This document shows positions 16,512 through 24,570 of a stretch of 46,077 nt of DNA, piece by piece. The DNA is taken from NCBI GenBank assembly GCA_030605835.1, contig JAUWHO010000047.1, forward strand, positions 1 through 46,077, written 5' to 3'. Source of the DNA: Candidatus Zixiibacteriota bacterium (GTDB lineage Bacteria; Zixibacteria; MSB-5A5; DG-27). The position numbers and the translations under genes are program-made. The notes under the pieces are model-generated. The model was not told where the DNA came from and ran no database searches. It saw only the letters and a program-made list of their open reading frames with translations. Position 1 is the stretch's first letter; each line of letters begins with the position of its first letter.

Positions 16512-17597
16512 ATGGGGAACTCGAAGGTTGCAGTCCTTGAAACCTCTCCGGAGACTGTCCTCGAAGATTACAAGAGATTGGCGGAGCTGGCGGAGATGGA
16601 CAAATATCTCCAGAGGGGGAGAACGACTATCCTGAAGGACAATATCTCCTGGCACCTCCTTTATCCTTCCGCGAATAGCACCCCCTGGCAACTCGAGGGA
16701 ACGATTCTGGCTCTGAAGGATAAGGGGTACGATGACATCGTCGACGTCCACAACGACACCGTGGTGACCAATCCCCACAAAGGTGAGAAGTTCAACAAAT
16801 ACGACCTCGTTTACAAGAAATACGATATTCCGGTCCGCTTCAACTGCGTCCCCGGAGATTTGAATTGGATCCCCTATCAGCCCAAAGGGGAGATGTTGGT
16901 GCTGAAGAAGATCTATAACGAGGGGATAAGAATCCCGGAATTCTTCATCGGCAAAAACATCGTTCATCTGCCGACGGTGAAGACCCACATTTATACCACC
17001 ACCACCGGCAGCATGAAAAACGCCTTCGGGGGACTCCTAAACACTAAAAGACACTATACCCATTCGGTCATCCACCAGACCCTGGTCGACCTTCTGACCA
17101 TCCAGAAGGAGATCCACACCGGGATTTTCACCTTCATGGACGGCACCACCGCTGGCAGCGGTCCGGGGCCGAGGACCATGACCCCCCACGAGAAGGATGT
17201 CATCTTGGCCTCCGGGGATCCGGTGGCGATTGACGCCATCGCCGCCAAAATGATGGGCTTTGATCCCCTGAGCCTCCCCTACATAAGGATGGCACACGAG
17301 AGGGGATTGGGGGTCGGTGATCCCCGAGATATTGAAGTCGTGGGCGAGGATGTCTCCAACGTTAACTGGAACTTCACCGTCGGAGACAATTTCGCCAGCA
17401 AGTTCGGGGACCTTTTCTGGTTTTCCCCCTTGAAGGTTTTTCAGAGGCTTCTGTTTCACACCCCTCTGGTCTATCTTTTCGTTTTCGCCTCCGCTTTCTA
17501 CCACGATTATCTGTGGTATCCTCTTAAAGGAAAGCCGGTCGTCGAAAAATGGAAAGAGGAGAGCAAATGGGGGAGGCTCTTTGAGAGCTACAAGTAG
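16512..17597 (+). CDS. DUF362 domain-containing protein
   Basis: 361 residues with the DUF362 (COG2006) layout: HLPTVKTHIYTTTTGSMKNAFGG (quoted in part), then FTFMDGTTAGSGPGPRTM and ILASGDPVAIDAIAAKMMG. Many members carry a 4Fe-4S ferredoxin module; none is present here (no CxxCxxC). A hydrophobic segment lies near the C-terminus (about 310-335, LVYLFVFASAFYHDY), so it may be membrane-associated. Biochemical function is unknown. It starts 3 bp after the UbiA-family gene, with GAGGTGAAG as ribosome binding site, and so probably shares its pathway. Confidence 0.85.
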   Translation: MGNSKVAVLETSPETVLEDYKRLAELAEMDKYLQRGRTTILKDNISWHLLYPSANSTPWQLEGTILALKDKGYDDIVDVHNDTVVTNPHKGEKFNKYDLVYKKYDIPVRFNCVPGDLNWIPYQPKGEMLVLKKIYNEGIRIPEFFIGKNIVHLPTVKTHIYTTTTGSMKNAFGGLLNTKRHYTHSVIHQTLVDLLTIQKEIHTGIFTFMDGTTAGSGPGPRTMTPHEKDVILASGDPVAIDAIAAKMMGFDPLSLPYIRMAHERGLGVGDPRDIEVVGEDVSNVNWNFTVGDNFASKFGDLFWFSPLKVFQRLLFHTPLVYLFVFASAFYHDYLWYPLKGKPVVEKWKEESKWGRLFESYK

Positions 17598-17683
17598 TGA
17601 CGCGTTGTCTCAAGAATCTCACTAAATAGCTGTTACCCTCGTTGAAAAAAAGAGTCAAATCAGATTATTAGAGGAGCGAGAAA

Positions 17684-18043
17684 TTGACCTTAATTTTGAT
17701 GATGTTTGGTGCCATCGCCTTGAATGTGTGCGGCCACAGTTTCCTAAAGGCGGGAATGAACCGCATCGGGGCTATCAACCCCTTAGAAGTTATCACTAAC
17801 TTTACACATGTCGTCCTTTCACCGTTTATAATTTTGGGCTTGGCCTCCTACGTTGCCAGCGTCGCTCTATACATTGTGGTGCTCTCCCGAACCGACCTGT
17901 CGTATGCATATCCACTCCTGATGAGCGTCGGATATGTTCTGATCGTGCTGGTCTCCTTCCTCATATTCAGAGAGTCTTTCTCCGCCTATAAGTGGGCGGG
18001 GATACTGTTGATACTGGTCGGAGTGATATTGGTGGGGAAGTAG
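17684..18043 (+). CDS. four-TM EamA/ArnE-like small transporter
   Basis: 119 residues and four predicted membrane helices (about 1-20, 42-66, 72-92, 97-117). The layout matches SMR/EamA half-size proteins, especially ArnE/ArnF subunits that flip undecaprenyl-phosphate-linked aminoarabinose. Supporting blocks are ALYIVVLSRTDLSYAYPLL and WAGILLILVGVILVG. The start is TTG, 7 bp after GAGGAG. The neighbouring DPPR synthase-like gene suggests a flippase for a lipid-linked sugar, which is inference. A multidrug SMR role is less likely because the catalytic Glu of EmrE is not at its usual place in helix 1. Confidence 0.75.
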   Translation: MTLILMMFGAIALNVCGHSFLKAGMNRIGAINPLEVITNFTHVVLSPFIILGLASYVASVALYIVVLSRTDLSYAYPLLMSVGYVLIVLVSFLIFRESFSAYKWAGILLILVGVILVGK

Positions 18044-18109
18044 CTCAGGTTGAGACTACTCAGGTTGAGACTACTCAGGTTGAGGCGACTCAGGTTGAGA
18101 CAACCTGAG
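18044..18109. repeat. four tandem 15-bp repeats ending in a hairpin
   Basis: CTCAGGTTGAGACTA occurs four times: 18044-18058 and 18059-18073 identical, 18074-18088 and 18089-18103 with small changes. Each unit holds the mini-palindrome CTCA-GGT-TGAG. The last unit extends into a 9-bp hairpin, CTCAGGTTG-AGA-CAACCTGAG (18089-18109). The array lies between convergent genes (stops at 18043 and 18121) and probably ends both transcripts, though a T-run is lacking. Confidence 0.9.
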
Positions 18110-18120
18110 CTGCGAGGGTT

Positions 18121-20907
18121 TTACATAGAGGTGTACTCGCTCTTGCCGACGGCGGCTTGAGCCGCGGCCAACCGGGCAATCGGCACCCGGAAGGGGCTGC
18201 AGGAGATATAATCCAAACCCAGTTGATGGCAGAAGTATATCGAAGCGGGGTCTCCGGCGTGTTCACCGCATATCCCGATTTTCAGATTCGGCTTGACGGC
18301 GCGAGCCTTCTCCACCGCTGTTTTCATCAGTTGACCGACACCGGGGAGATCGATGCTGGTATAGGGGTCTTTGGCCAGGATTCCTTTGTCCAGGTAGTAG
18401 TTGAGGAACTTGCCGCAATCATCTCTTGAGAAGCCGAAGACCATCTGGGTGAGGTCATTGGTGCCGAAGGAGAAGAAGTCCGCTTCGAGGGCGATCTCGC
18501 CGGCGGTCAGAGCTCCCCTGGGGATTTCAATCATCGTCCCCACCAAATACCTCACTTGGATCTTCCGCTCCTGCATCACCTCTTCTGCGACCCGGTTGAC
18601 GATCTCCTTCTGGTGTCTGAATTCATTGACATGTCCAACCAGCGGGATCATAATCTCCGGCATGACCGGCTTGCCGGTTTTGGCGACCGCGCAGGCGGCT
18701 TCAAATATGGCGCGCACCTGCATCTCGGTTATCTCCGGATACATTATCCCCACTCGACAACCCCTCTGCCCTAGCATGGGATTGAACTCGTGCAGCTCCT
18801 TCACCCGGTTGAAGAGTGCTCCCTTGGCCTCGATCTCCTCGAAGCTCTCCTTCTTTGCCCGGAGGATGGCGATCTCTACCATCAGATCCTCTAAGTTGGG
18901 CAGAAACTCGTGCAGCGGGGGATCTATGGTTCTAATGGTGACCGGATGACCCCGCATCTCCTCAAACAGCTCAATGAAGTCCTTCTTCTGCAGGGGGAGG
19001 AGTTTGTGGAGGGCTTCGGCTCTTTTCTGCTCGTCCTCCGCCAATATCATATCCTGGACAATGGGAAGGCGCTCCTCCGCGAAGAACATATGTTCGGTTC
19101 GGCACAGTCCGATCCCCTCCGCTCCGAATCTCCTCGCGACGATGGCATCCTTGCCCATGTCGGCGTTGGCGCGGACTTTGAGTTTTGCAAACTCATCCGC
19201 CCAGCCGATGAACTCCCCGAACTCGCCGGTGAGCTCCGGCTCAATGGTCGGCACCTCTCCCAACATCACCTCTCCGGTGGAGCCGTTGAGGGTAACGATA
19301 TCCCCCTCTCTGACGACGTGATCCTTGACGATGAAGTGCTTCTGGTGCTCGAAGACCTTTATGGCCTCGCAGCCGGCGACACAGGATTTTCCCATGCCCC
19401 TTGCCACCACCGCCGCGTGGGAGGTCATTCCCCCCCGGGAGGTGAGGATTCCCTGAGCGACGTTGATTCCCTCGATATCGTCGGGATTGGTCTCCTTCCT
19501 GACCAGAATGACGGTCTCGCCGTCTTGAGCGTAGCGAACGGCATCATCGGCGGTGAAAACCACCATGCCGGAGGCGGCTCCCGGGGAGGCCGCCAGGCCC
19601 TTTGCCACTACCTCAACCGAGGCGGAGGGATCAATCATGCGGTGCAAGAGTTGATTCAACTGTTCTGGCTCCACGCGGGAGAGAGCTTCCCTTCTGGGGA
19701 GCAACCTCTCCTTGGCCATCTCGACGGCAATCCTAACGGCGGCATGGGCAGTCCTTTTGCCGGTGCGGGTTTGAAGCATGTAAAGCTTGTCCTGCTGGAT
19801 GGTGAATTCGTAGTCCTGAAGGTCACGGTAGTGCTTCTCCAGCTTCTCGGCGATCCTCTTGAGTCGTCTGTAAACCCTGGGCATCTCCTTTTCTAGCTCG
19901 GAGATGTGTTTGGGGGTTCTCACTCCGGAAACGACGTCCTCCCCCTGGGCGTTGGTCAAATACTCCCCGTAGAACTCCTTGGCTCCGGTGGAGGGGTTTC
20001 GGGTAAAGCCAACCCCGGTGGCGGAGCTCTCCCCCATGTTTCCAAAGACCATCGCCTGGATATTGACCGCAGTCCCCAGGTCTCCAGGAATGCGGTGCAT
20101 TCTGCGGTAGCTGATAGCTCGGGGATTATTCCAGGATTTGAACACCGCATCCCTGGCCATGCGGAGTTGTTCTCTGGGATCGCCGGGGAAATACTCCCCG
20201 GTCTTTCTCTTGATCAACTCTTTGAACTTGGCGATTATGTTTCTCAAATCCTCTACCGACAAAGCGGCGTCGAGCTTGATCCGTTCCCTCTCCTTCCTTC
20301 TGGTGATTATCTTCTCGAAGGCCTCCTTGTCCACCCCCATGACGACGCTGCCGAACATCTGAATCAGGCGGCGATAACTGTCGTAGGCGAAGCGCTCGTC
20401 TTTGGTCTTCCCCACTAGGCCCTTGAGGGTCTCCTCGTTGAGCCCCAGGTTTAAGACTGTATCCATCATTCCGGGCATGGAGAATTTGGAGCCACTGCGG
20501 ACCGACAAGAGAAGGGGGTCTTTAGGATCGCCGAACTTCGTTCCGGTTATCTTCTCCATTCTCGAGAGGTATTGGAACATCTCCTGGTCGATAGCTTTCG
20601 GAAACTGCAGCTTGTTCTTATAGAAAAGGCTGCAGGCCTCGGTGGTAATTGTGAATCCGGGCGGAACCGGCACACCGGCGTTGGTCATCTCCGCCAAACC
20701 GGCCCCCTTTCCGCCGAGGAGCTCGTTCATCTTGCCCTTGCCCTCGGCCTTCCCGCCCCCGAAGAAATAGACGTATTTCCTCTTGGGGGGAGCTTTTGTC
20801 TTCTTTACTTTGGCCAATTTGACCTTGCTGGTCTGCTTCTTCTTAGCTTTCTTGGCGCTCTTTTTCCCCGCGGTTTTAGTGGTGCGCTTCTTTTTTCTGG
20901 TAACCAT
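18121..20907 (-). CDS. ppdK: pyruvate, phosphate dikinase with basic N-terminal tail
   Basis: PPDK interconverts pyruvate + ATP + Pi and PEP + AMP + PPi in the cytoplasm, useful for gluconeogenesis or PPi-linked glycolysis. It has 928 residues against the usual 875-890. The extra N-terminal 42-45 residues are almost all Lys, Thr, Ala and Pro, before the normal start KYVYFFGGGKAEGK. The ATP-grasp region has GGKGAGLAEM and SMPGMMDTVLNLGLN. The phospho-histidine is H497 in GGMTSHAAVVARG, and the pyruvate-site Cys is C880 in CGEHAGDPAS. The offset of H497 from the Clostridium enzyme's H455 equals the tail length. The ATG follows GGAGG at 6 bp, so the tail is really translated. It is monocistronic. 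Confidence 0.96.
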   Translation of the reverse strand: MVTRKKKRTTKTAGKKSAKKAKKKQTSKVKLAKVKKTKAPPKRKYVYFFGGGKAEGKGKMNELLGGKGAGLAEMTNAGVPVPPGFTITTEACSLFYKNKLQFPKAIDQEMFQYLSRMEKITGTKFGDPKDPLLLSVRSGSKFSMPGMMDTVLNLGLNEETLKGLVGKTKDERFAYDSYRRLIQMFGSVVMGVDKEAFEKIITRRKERERIKLDAALSVEDLRNIIAKFKELIKRKTGEYFPGDPREQLRMARDAVFKSWNNPRAISYRRMHRIPGDLGTAVNIQAMVFGNMGESSATGVGFTRNPSTGAKEFYGEYLTNAQGEDVVSGVRTPKHISELEKEMPRVYRRLKRIAEKLEKHYRDLQDYEFTIQQDKLYMLQTRTGKRTAHAAVRIAVEMAKERLLPRREALSRVEPEQLNQLLHRMIDPSASVEVVAKGLAASPGAASGMVVFTADDAVRYAQDGETVILVRKETNPDDIEGINVAQGILTSRGGMTSHAAVVARGMGKSCVAGCEAIKVFEHQKHFIVKDHVVREGDIVTLNGSTGEVMLGEVPTIEPELTGEFGEFIGWADEFAKLKVRANADMGKDAIVARRFGAEGIGLCRTEHMFFAEERLPIVQDMILAEDEQKRAEALHKLLPLQKKDFIELFEEMRGHPVTIRTIDPPLHEFLPNLEDLMVEIAILRAKKESFEEIEAKGALFNRVKELHEFNPMLGQRGCRVGIMYPEITEMQVRAIFEAACAVAKTGKPVMPEIMIPLVGHVNEFRHQKEIVNRVAEEVMQERKIQVRYLVGTMIEIPRGALTAGEIALEADFFSFGTNDLTQMVFGFSRDDCGKFLNYYLDKGILAKDPYTSIDLPGVGQLMKTAVEKARAVKPNLKIGICGEHAGDPASIYFCHQLGLDYISCSPFRVPIARLAAAQAAVGKSEYTSM

Positions 20908-21165
20908 ACAAAGCCTCCGGCACGTTCCCGAACTCTACTTGTAATCTCTTGTGTAGCAAACGATTATTTGAGCTGGTCGTTCCCACATTCTATCGGTATT
21001 TTTCGGGGGGTAATAAACGCAATTGAACCAGAAAAGCAAGAAGAAATTTAAGGGACAGCCGAAGTCTTCCTTCGGTTTGAGGGAGGTCGCAAAACCACCG
21101 AGGAGATTAGCCCAGAACCTCTGCGGTCGATCTTGGCACTCCGCCTACTTGCGCTCAAGGAGCTC
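20908..21165. other. ppdK upstream region
   Basis: A gap of about 260 bp between divergent genes. A TAGAAT-like -10 may serve ppdK on the minus strand but lacks a good -35. A small hairpin CCGAAG-TCTTC-CTTCGG (21059-21075) is seen. No gene. Confidence 0.35.
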
Positions 21166-21194
21166 TTGACATTTTGCTTGAGCCTGGATATTTT
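21166..21194 (+). promoter_or_regulatory. candidate promoter of the zinc-ribbon gene
   Basis: Perfect TTGACA (21166-21171), 17 bp, TATTTT (21189-21194). The predicted start near 21201 gives a leader of about 70 nt. Confidence 0.65.
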
Positions 21195-21270
21195 GTCTGG
21201 AGCGAACAGAGGTAAAACCTGGTTTCGGGTAGAGAGCGTCAAGATGGAGTCCTGGGAAGTGGGAGGAAAA

Positions 21271-21459
21271 ATGCAGAACTTTCCTGATTGTCAGAAGTGT
21301 TCGGTGGGGGTGCTTTTACCTCTTTCCGATTACGGCCGAGATGGGGCTTCGATTCTGTATAAGGCCTGGGTCTGCTCAAACCCCAATTGCGGTTTTTCTA
21401 TCAGGATCGATAACGGGGAGATCTCTTTCGGGAGGAGTATCGGCTACTCTGAGAAATGA
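21271..21459 (+). CDS. small zinc-ribbon protein
   Basis: 62 residues from the ATG at 21271, which follows GGAGG at 4-bp spacing; the same frame is open further upstream but without support. The CQKC pair near the N-terminus and the C-x4-C pair (VCSNPNCGF) would form a zinc ribbon. The central LLPLSDYGRDGASILYKAWV block is the most conserved-looking part. I know similar short proteins from many environmental bacteria, annotated only as hypothetical. Nucleic-acid binding would be a guess. It has its own promoter. Confidence 0.7.
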   Translation: MQNFPDCQKCSVGVLLPLSDYGRDGASILYKAWVCSNPNCGFSIRIDNGEISFGRSIGYSEK

Positions 21460-21684
21460 GATCAATTCACCAGCCGGGTGTCCACCACGGCGGACCGGGC
21501 TGACTCCCCGGTGGCCACAAGCTCGAGCTCCTACGTTCTAAGAGAGGTGCAGAGTTTCGGATTTACGACCGAGAGGGTAAGCTAGTGCTTTGCTCTTCAG
21601 GGTGGGATTTCAAATATCTTTATTATCTTTTGAGAGCTGTTCGATCGAAGCGCGGTAGAGGCGGGTCGAAATGTTCGGAGGTGT
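21460..21684. other. gap upstream of the A+T-rich orphan gene
   Basis: About 225 bp with no recognisable gene, RNA or strong hairpin. Base composition shifts from G+C-rich to A+T-rich near 21600. Confidence 0.35.
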
Positions 21685-21687
21685 ATG

Positions 21688-22365
21688 ATGAGACTTAAAA
21701 GAAGTGTTTTATTGTTAATCTGTACGATTTTAGTGGGGCATGTTTGGTTTATTCCTTGTGTATCAAAAGGAGGGACCACGCACGTTGGTGGGCAAGTTGT
21801 ATACAGGGAAATCTGCTATTCTCTTGATAGTTATCAATATACATTTTGTGGCGATTTTGGACAACAATTTCTTGATTTTACTCTTATTGGGCAGGATAGA
21901 GATATTAGTGAGTTTTGGATAGGTGCAAAATGGAGAGATAGCGAGGGGGATAGTTTGTTTTTCCATTGTCTTTTAAAGTATAAGGGAGCAGGAAGGTATT
22001 CTATAGATATTTCGTCAAGTGTGTTAAAGAGTAGTCGTAAATCACCATTGAGGGCAGAGAGCTTTGGTGCTCCGGTAGTAGATACGAATCTAGCAACATT
22101 TAAGGTAATAGAACTCCGTTCATCACCGACAGAATGTTTTTATGGAATCCATGTTTATTCTAGTGAACAGAAGATATTGTTTTCTATCCAAACGAAGAGA
22201 TTCAAAAGAATTCCTGATGTTATGGCGATTGGAGTAGCATGGAATGATAGAATGGGCAGGTCTTGTCGTTTTAAATATTCGATATCTTATCGAGGACGTG
22301 GAGATTGGAATGTCCTTGAAAAGATGTTTACTAAGTCAGCGCCATCGAGAAAGTGGATAAGATGA
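21688..22365 (+). CDS. secreted orphan protein, A+T-rich gene
   Basis: Unknown protein of 225 residues from the second ATG (21688, 6 bp after GGAGG); the ATG at 21685 is an alternative. It begins MRLKRS followed by a hydrophobic stretch (LLLICTILVGHVWFIP), a likely signal sequence. A Cys follows directly (IPC), but the lipobox is not canonical. The rest is rich in beta-strand-like segments and aromatic residues (GEICYS-type Cys pair, FWIGAKWRD, FSIQTKRF, YSISYRGRGDW). I do not recognise the family. The gene is clearly A+T-richer than its neighbours and uses many TTT, AAA and ATT codons, which suggests recent transfer. Confidence 0.65.
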   Translation: MRLKRSVLLLICTILVGHVWFIPCVSKGGTTHVGGQVVYREICYSLDSYQYTFCGDFGQQFLDFTLIGQDRDISEFWIGAKWRDSEGDSLFFHCLLKYKGAGRYSIDISSSVLKSSRKSPLRAESFGAPVVDTNLATFKVIELRSSPTECFYGIHVYSSEQKILFSIQTKRFKRIPDVMAIGVAWNDRMGRSCRFKYSISYRGRGDWNVLEKMFTKSAPSRKWIR

Positions 22366-22414
22366 AGCATACAGTTGTTTGTAGGGATGAGCTAAGCTAA
22401 TAGATGACTTCGGG

Positions 22415-22840
22415 ATGTGGGCGAAGATATTTGACAATTTGGGACTGAAGTTCGGGGCGCTAATCTTGGCGCTCCTTCTCTGGTTCTACACCGCCACCGA
22501 GAAGCAGTACGAGTGGAACTTCAGGGTGCCGGTCAGCCCAGCGGATGTTTTCGTCAGGCCGACCTGTCGGCTGGACGACTCCCCTCTTCCAGAGGTGGAG
22601 GTGCGCCTTCAAGCCAAGGGAAAGAGGCTTTTTCAACTGATGTTCTCCGAGCCTTTGAGAATCTGCATAGACGCGACCGCATACCGGCCCGGAGAGTTGG
22701 ATTACGCCCTTTCTCCCTCCAATGTGGTCCTCCCCAGAGAGCAGATGGCGACCGTCCTGGAGATTGTCGCCCCCAAGTTCCTGCGATTGAGGATTCTGCC
22801 CCGGGAGGTCGATTCCCCCTCCGGTGATACAGGTCCCTAG
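22415..22840 (+). CDS. YbbR-like domain protein
   Basis: 141 residues. The N-terminal NLGLKFGALILALLLWFYTATEK is the typical membrane anchor of YbbR/CdaR proteins (quoted across 23 positions as two blocks: NLGLKFGALILA and LLLWFYTATEK). One extracytoplasmic YbbR domain follows, with RVPVSPADVFV, PEVEVRLQAKG and the closing APKFLRLRILPREV. CdaR regulates the diadenylate cyclase CdaA where the two are adjacent, but no cdaA is seen in the window. It ends 3 bp before tsaD, so they are likely cotranscribed. The single-domain form is short compared with multi-domain CdaR. Confidence 0.8.
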   Translation: MWAKIFDNLGLKFGALILALLLWFYTATEKQYEWNFRVPVSPADVFVRPTCRLDDSPLPEVEVRLQAKGKRLFQLMFSEPLRICIDATAYRPGELDYALSPSNVVLPREQMATVLEIVAPKFLRLRILPREVDSPSGDTGP

Positions 22841-22843
22841 GAG

Positions 22844-23848
22844 ATGCTGATCCTGGGGATTGAGACCTCCTGTGATGAGACCGCCGCCGCCGTTGTCGCC
22901 GACGGCAGAACCATCCTCTCCGAGGTAACACTATCCCAAGACCTTCACAACCTTTACGGAGGAGTTGTCCCGGAGCTTGCCAGCCGGGAGCATACCAGGA
23001 CTTTAGTCCCGGTGGTGAGAGAGGCGATCTCTGAGGCCGAAATATCGTATGACGATCTGGAGGGGATTGCGGTCACCAACGGGCCCGGGCTGGTCGGAGC
23101 CTTGCTGGTCGGTCTCTCCTTCGCAAAGGCCCTGTCATATTCTCTGAATAAACCCCTGGTGGGCATAAACCACTTGGAGGCTCACATCTTTTCGGTTCTT
23201 CTGGAGCGCCCGGAGCTTGTGCCCCCCTTCCTTTGCCTGATAATTTCCGGAGGCCACTCCAATCTCTACCTTGTTGAGTCCTTGGGGAGGTATCGCTCCA
23301 TAGGGTCGACCAGAGACGATGCTGCCGGGGAGGCCTTCGACAAGGTGGCAAAGCTTCTGGGCCTCGGTTATCCTGGCGGACCGGCGATCGACGAGGTGGC
23401 AAAGTCGGGCAACCGCGACTTTATAAAATTCCCCAAGGCCAGAATGAAAAGCGGCGGCTATGATTTCTCCTTTTCGGGCTTAAAAACGGCGGTGGCGATC
23501 TACGTTTCCAAGCTGAACGAGAAGGAACTGCAAAAGAGGCGGGCCGACATCGCCGCCTCTTTTCAGGAGGCGGTGGTGGGAGCCCTGCTGGACAACACCA
23601 TCGCGGCTGCGGAGGAGCATCGCATGGCGAGAATCGCAGTCTGCGGTGGGGTCGCAAGCAACTCCAGATTGCGAGAGAGACTGAAAGCGTCTTCCGAAAC
23701 CCAGGGTCTTTTAGTCTTTTATCCCTCCTTAGAGCTCTGCACCGACAACGCCGCCATGGTGGCTGCCGCCGGGAATTTCAGACTGGAGAATTTTCCCCCG
23801 GATGATTTAGAGCTGGATGCATTTCCCTACCTCGAGCTCGGTGATTGA
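22844..23848 (+). CDS. tsaD: tRNA N6-adenosine threonylcarbamoyltransferase
   Basis: TsaD (Kae1/Qri7/YgjD) transfers the threonylcarbamoyl group to A37 of ANN-decoding tRNAs, working with TsaB, TsaE and TsaC. It has 334 residues, the normal length. It begins with GIETSCDETAAAVV; metal ligands H110 and H114 lie in INHLEAHIFS. The ASKHA nucleotide-binding motifs ISGGHSNLYLV, DDAAGEAFDKVAKLLGLGYPGG (in part), KSGGYDFSFSGLKTAV and AVCGGVASNSRLR are all present. The start is an ATG directly after TAGGAG. The last 72 codons recur 384 bp downstream as a headless copy. Confidence 0.97.
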   Translation: MLILGIETSCDETAAAVVADGRTILSEVTLSQDLHNLYGGVVPELASREHTRTLVPVVREAISEAEISYDDLEGIAVTNGPGLVGALLVGLSFAKALSYSLNKPLVGINHLEAHIFSVLLERPELVPPFLCLIISGGHSNLYLVESLGRYRSIGSTRDDAAGEAFDKVAKLLGLGYPGGPAIDEVAKSGNRDFIKFPKARMKSGGYDFSFSGLKTAVAIYVSKLNEKELQKRRADIAASFQEAVVGALLDNTIAAAEEHRMARIAVCGGVASNSRLRERLKASSETQGLLVFYPSLELCTDNAAMVAAAGNFRLENFPPDDLELDAFPYLELGD

Positions 23849-23963
23849 CTCCCGGTGTCGGAAGAGGGGGTAGACCTCACAGTCGGCTGAACTCTGACCA
23901 GTTACGCCAGGACCAGAGCGGAGCGAGTCTCATGCGGGCCGTATGGCTTGGCGGCTAGCATAA

Positions 23964-24008
23964 CGGTCAGGACACGTCCCGCCATAAGCGGGACTTCGGT
24001 CCTGACCG
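23964..24008. other. long interrupted hairpin, copy 1
   Basis: CGGTCAGGAC (23964-23973) pairs with GTCCTGACCG (23999-24008); inside it GTCCCGC (23976-23982) pairs with GCGGGAC (23988-23994). A T-run is lacking. It may end tsaD transcription or be part of a dispersed hairpin repeat. Confidence 0.75.
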
Positions 24009-24016
24009 AACCATGA

Positions 24017-24232
24017 ATCGCAGTCTGCGGTGGGGTCGCAAGCAACTCCAGATTGCGAGAGAGACTGAAAGCGTTTTCCGAAACCCAGGGTCTTGAAGTC
24101 TTCTATCCCTCCTTGGAGCTCTGCACCGACAACGCCGCTATGGTGGCCGCCGCCGGGAATTTTAGATTGGAGAATTTTCCCCCGGATGATTTAGAGCTGG
24201 ATGCATTTCCCTACCTCGAGCTGGGTGATTGA
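24017..24232 (+). pseudogene. headless tsaD 3' fragment
   Basis: 72 codons matching the end of tsaD from IAVCGGVASNSRLRERL to LELGD and the same stop. The frame is intact but there is no in-frame start codon or ribosome binding site; an ATG at 24013 is in another frame. Against the intact copy I count seven synonymous and two amino-acid-changing codons (Ser to Phe, Leu to Glu). Confidence 0.88.
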
Positions 24233-24329
24233 CTCCCGGTGTTGGAAGAGGGGGTAGACCTCACATTCGGCTGAACTCTGACCAGTTACGCCAGGACCGG
24301 AGCGGAGCGAGTCCTGGCGGATAGCATAA

Positions 24330-24379
24330 CGGTCAGGACACGTCCCGCCCGCCTTCGGCGGGGACTTCGGTCCTGACCG
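24330..24379. other. long interrupted hairpin, copy 2
   Basis: Same outer arms as copy 1 (24330-24339 with 24370-24379), but the inner part is longer and closes with a CCGCC-TTC-GGCGG tip that includes a C(TTCG)G loop (24349-24361). Confidence 0.75.
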
Positions 24380-24387
24380 AACCATGA

Positions 24388-24570
24388 CACCATTATTGAT
24401 AAGGAGGCTGTTGTTTTCTGTGAGAGGCAGCTGAACTTCAGTCTCCCTTCGTCTTGATTCATCTCCACAAAGATGCTGTGCCGACTTCATCTCGCTGATC
24501 GAGACAGAGCGGGCCGCCCCTCTGAATGATAGAAGGTGTAGTTTCGATTCAGTGATTATTAAAAAGGAGG
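24388..24570. other. gap downstream of rsmG
   Basis: About 180 bp after the duplicated region, reaching the rsmG stop (minus strand). No gene, RNA or clear terminator recognised. Confidence 0.35.

Larger units (their letters stand above)
23632..24387 (+). repeat. tandem duplication of the tsaD 3' end and its downstream hairpin region
   Basis: Copy 1 is 23632-24015 and copy 2 is 24016-24387, offset 384 bp. Each holds the last 72 codons of tsaD followed by about 155-170 bp of non-coding sequence with a large interrupted hairpin. The copies differ by scattered substitutions, an indel near 23928 and a changed hairpin tip. The junction keeps the ending ACCGAACCATGA at both copy ends. Confidence 0.93.

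Noticed and set aside
18044-18109. CRISPR array
   Set aside because: The repeats are 15 bp, directly adjoining without spacers, and there are no cas genes.
18910-19896. Open frame of 328 codons on the plus strand opposite ppdK
   Set aside because: It mirrors the codon pattern of ppdK, has no ribosome binding site and no recognisable protein; an antisense shadow in G+C-rich DNA.
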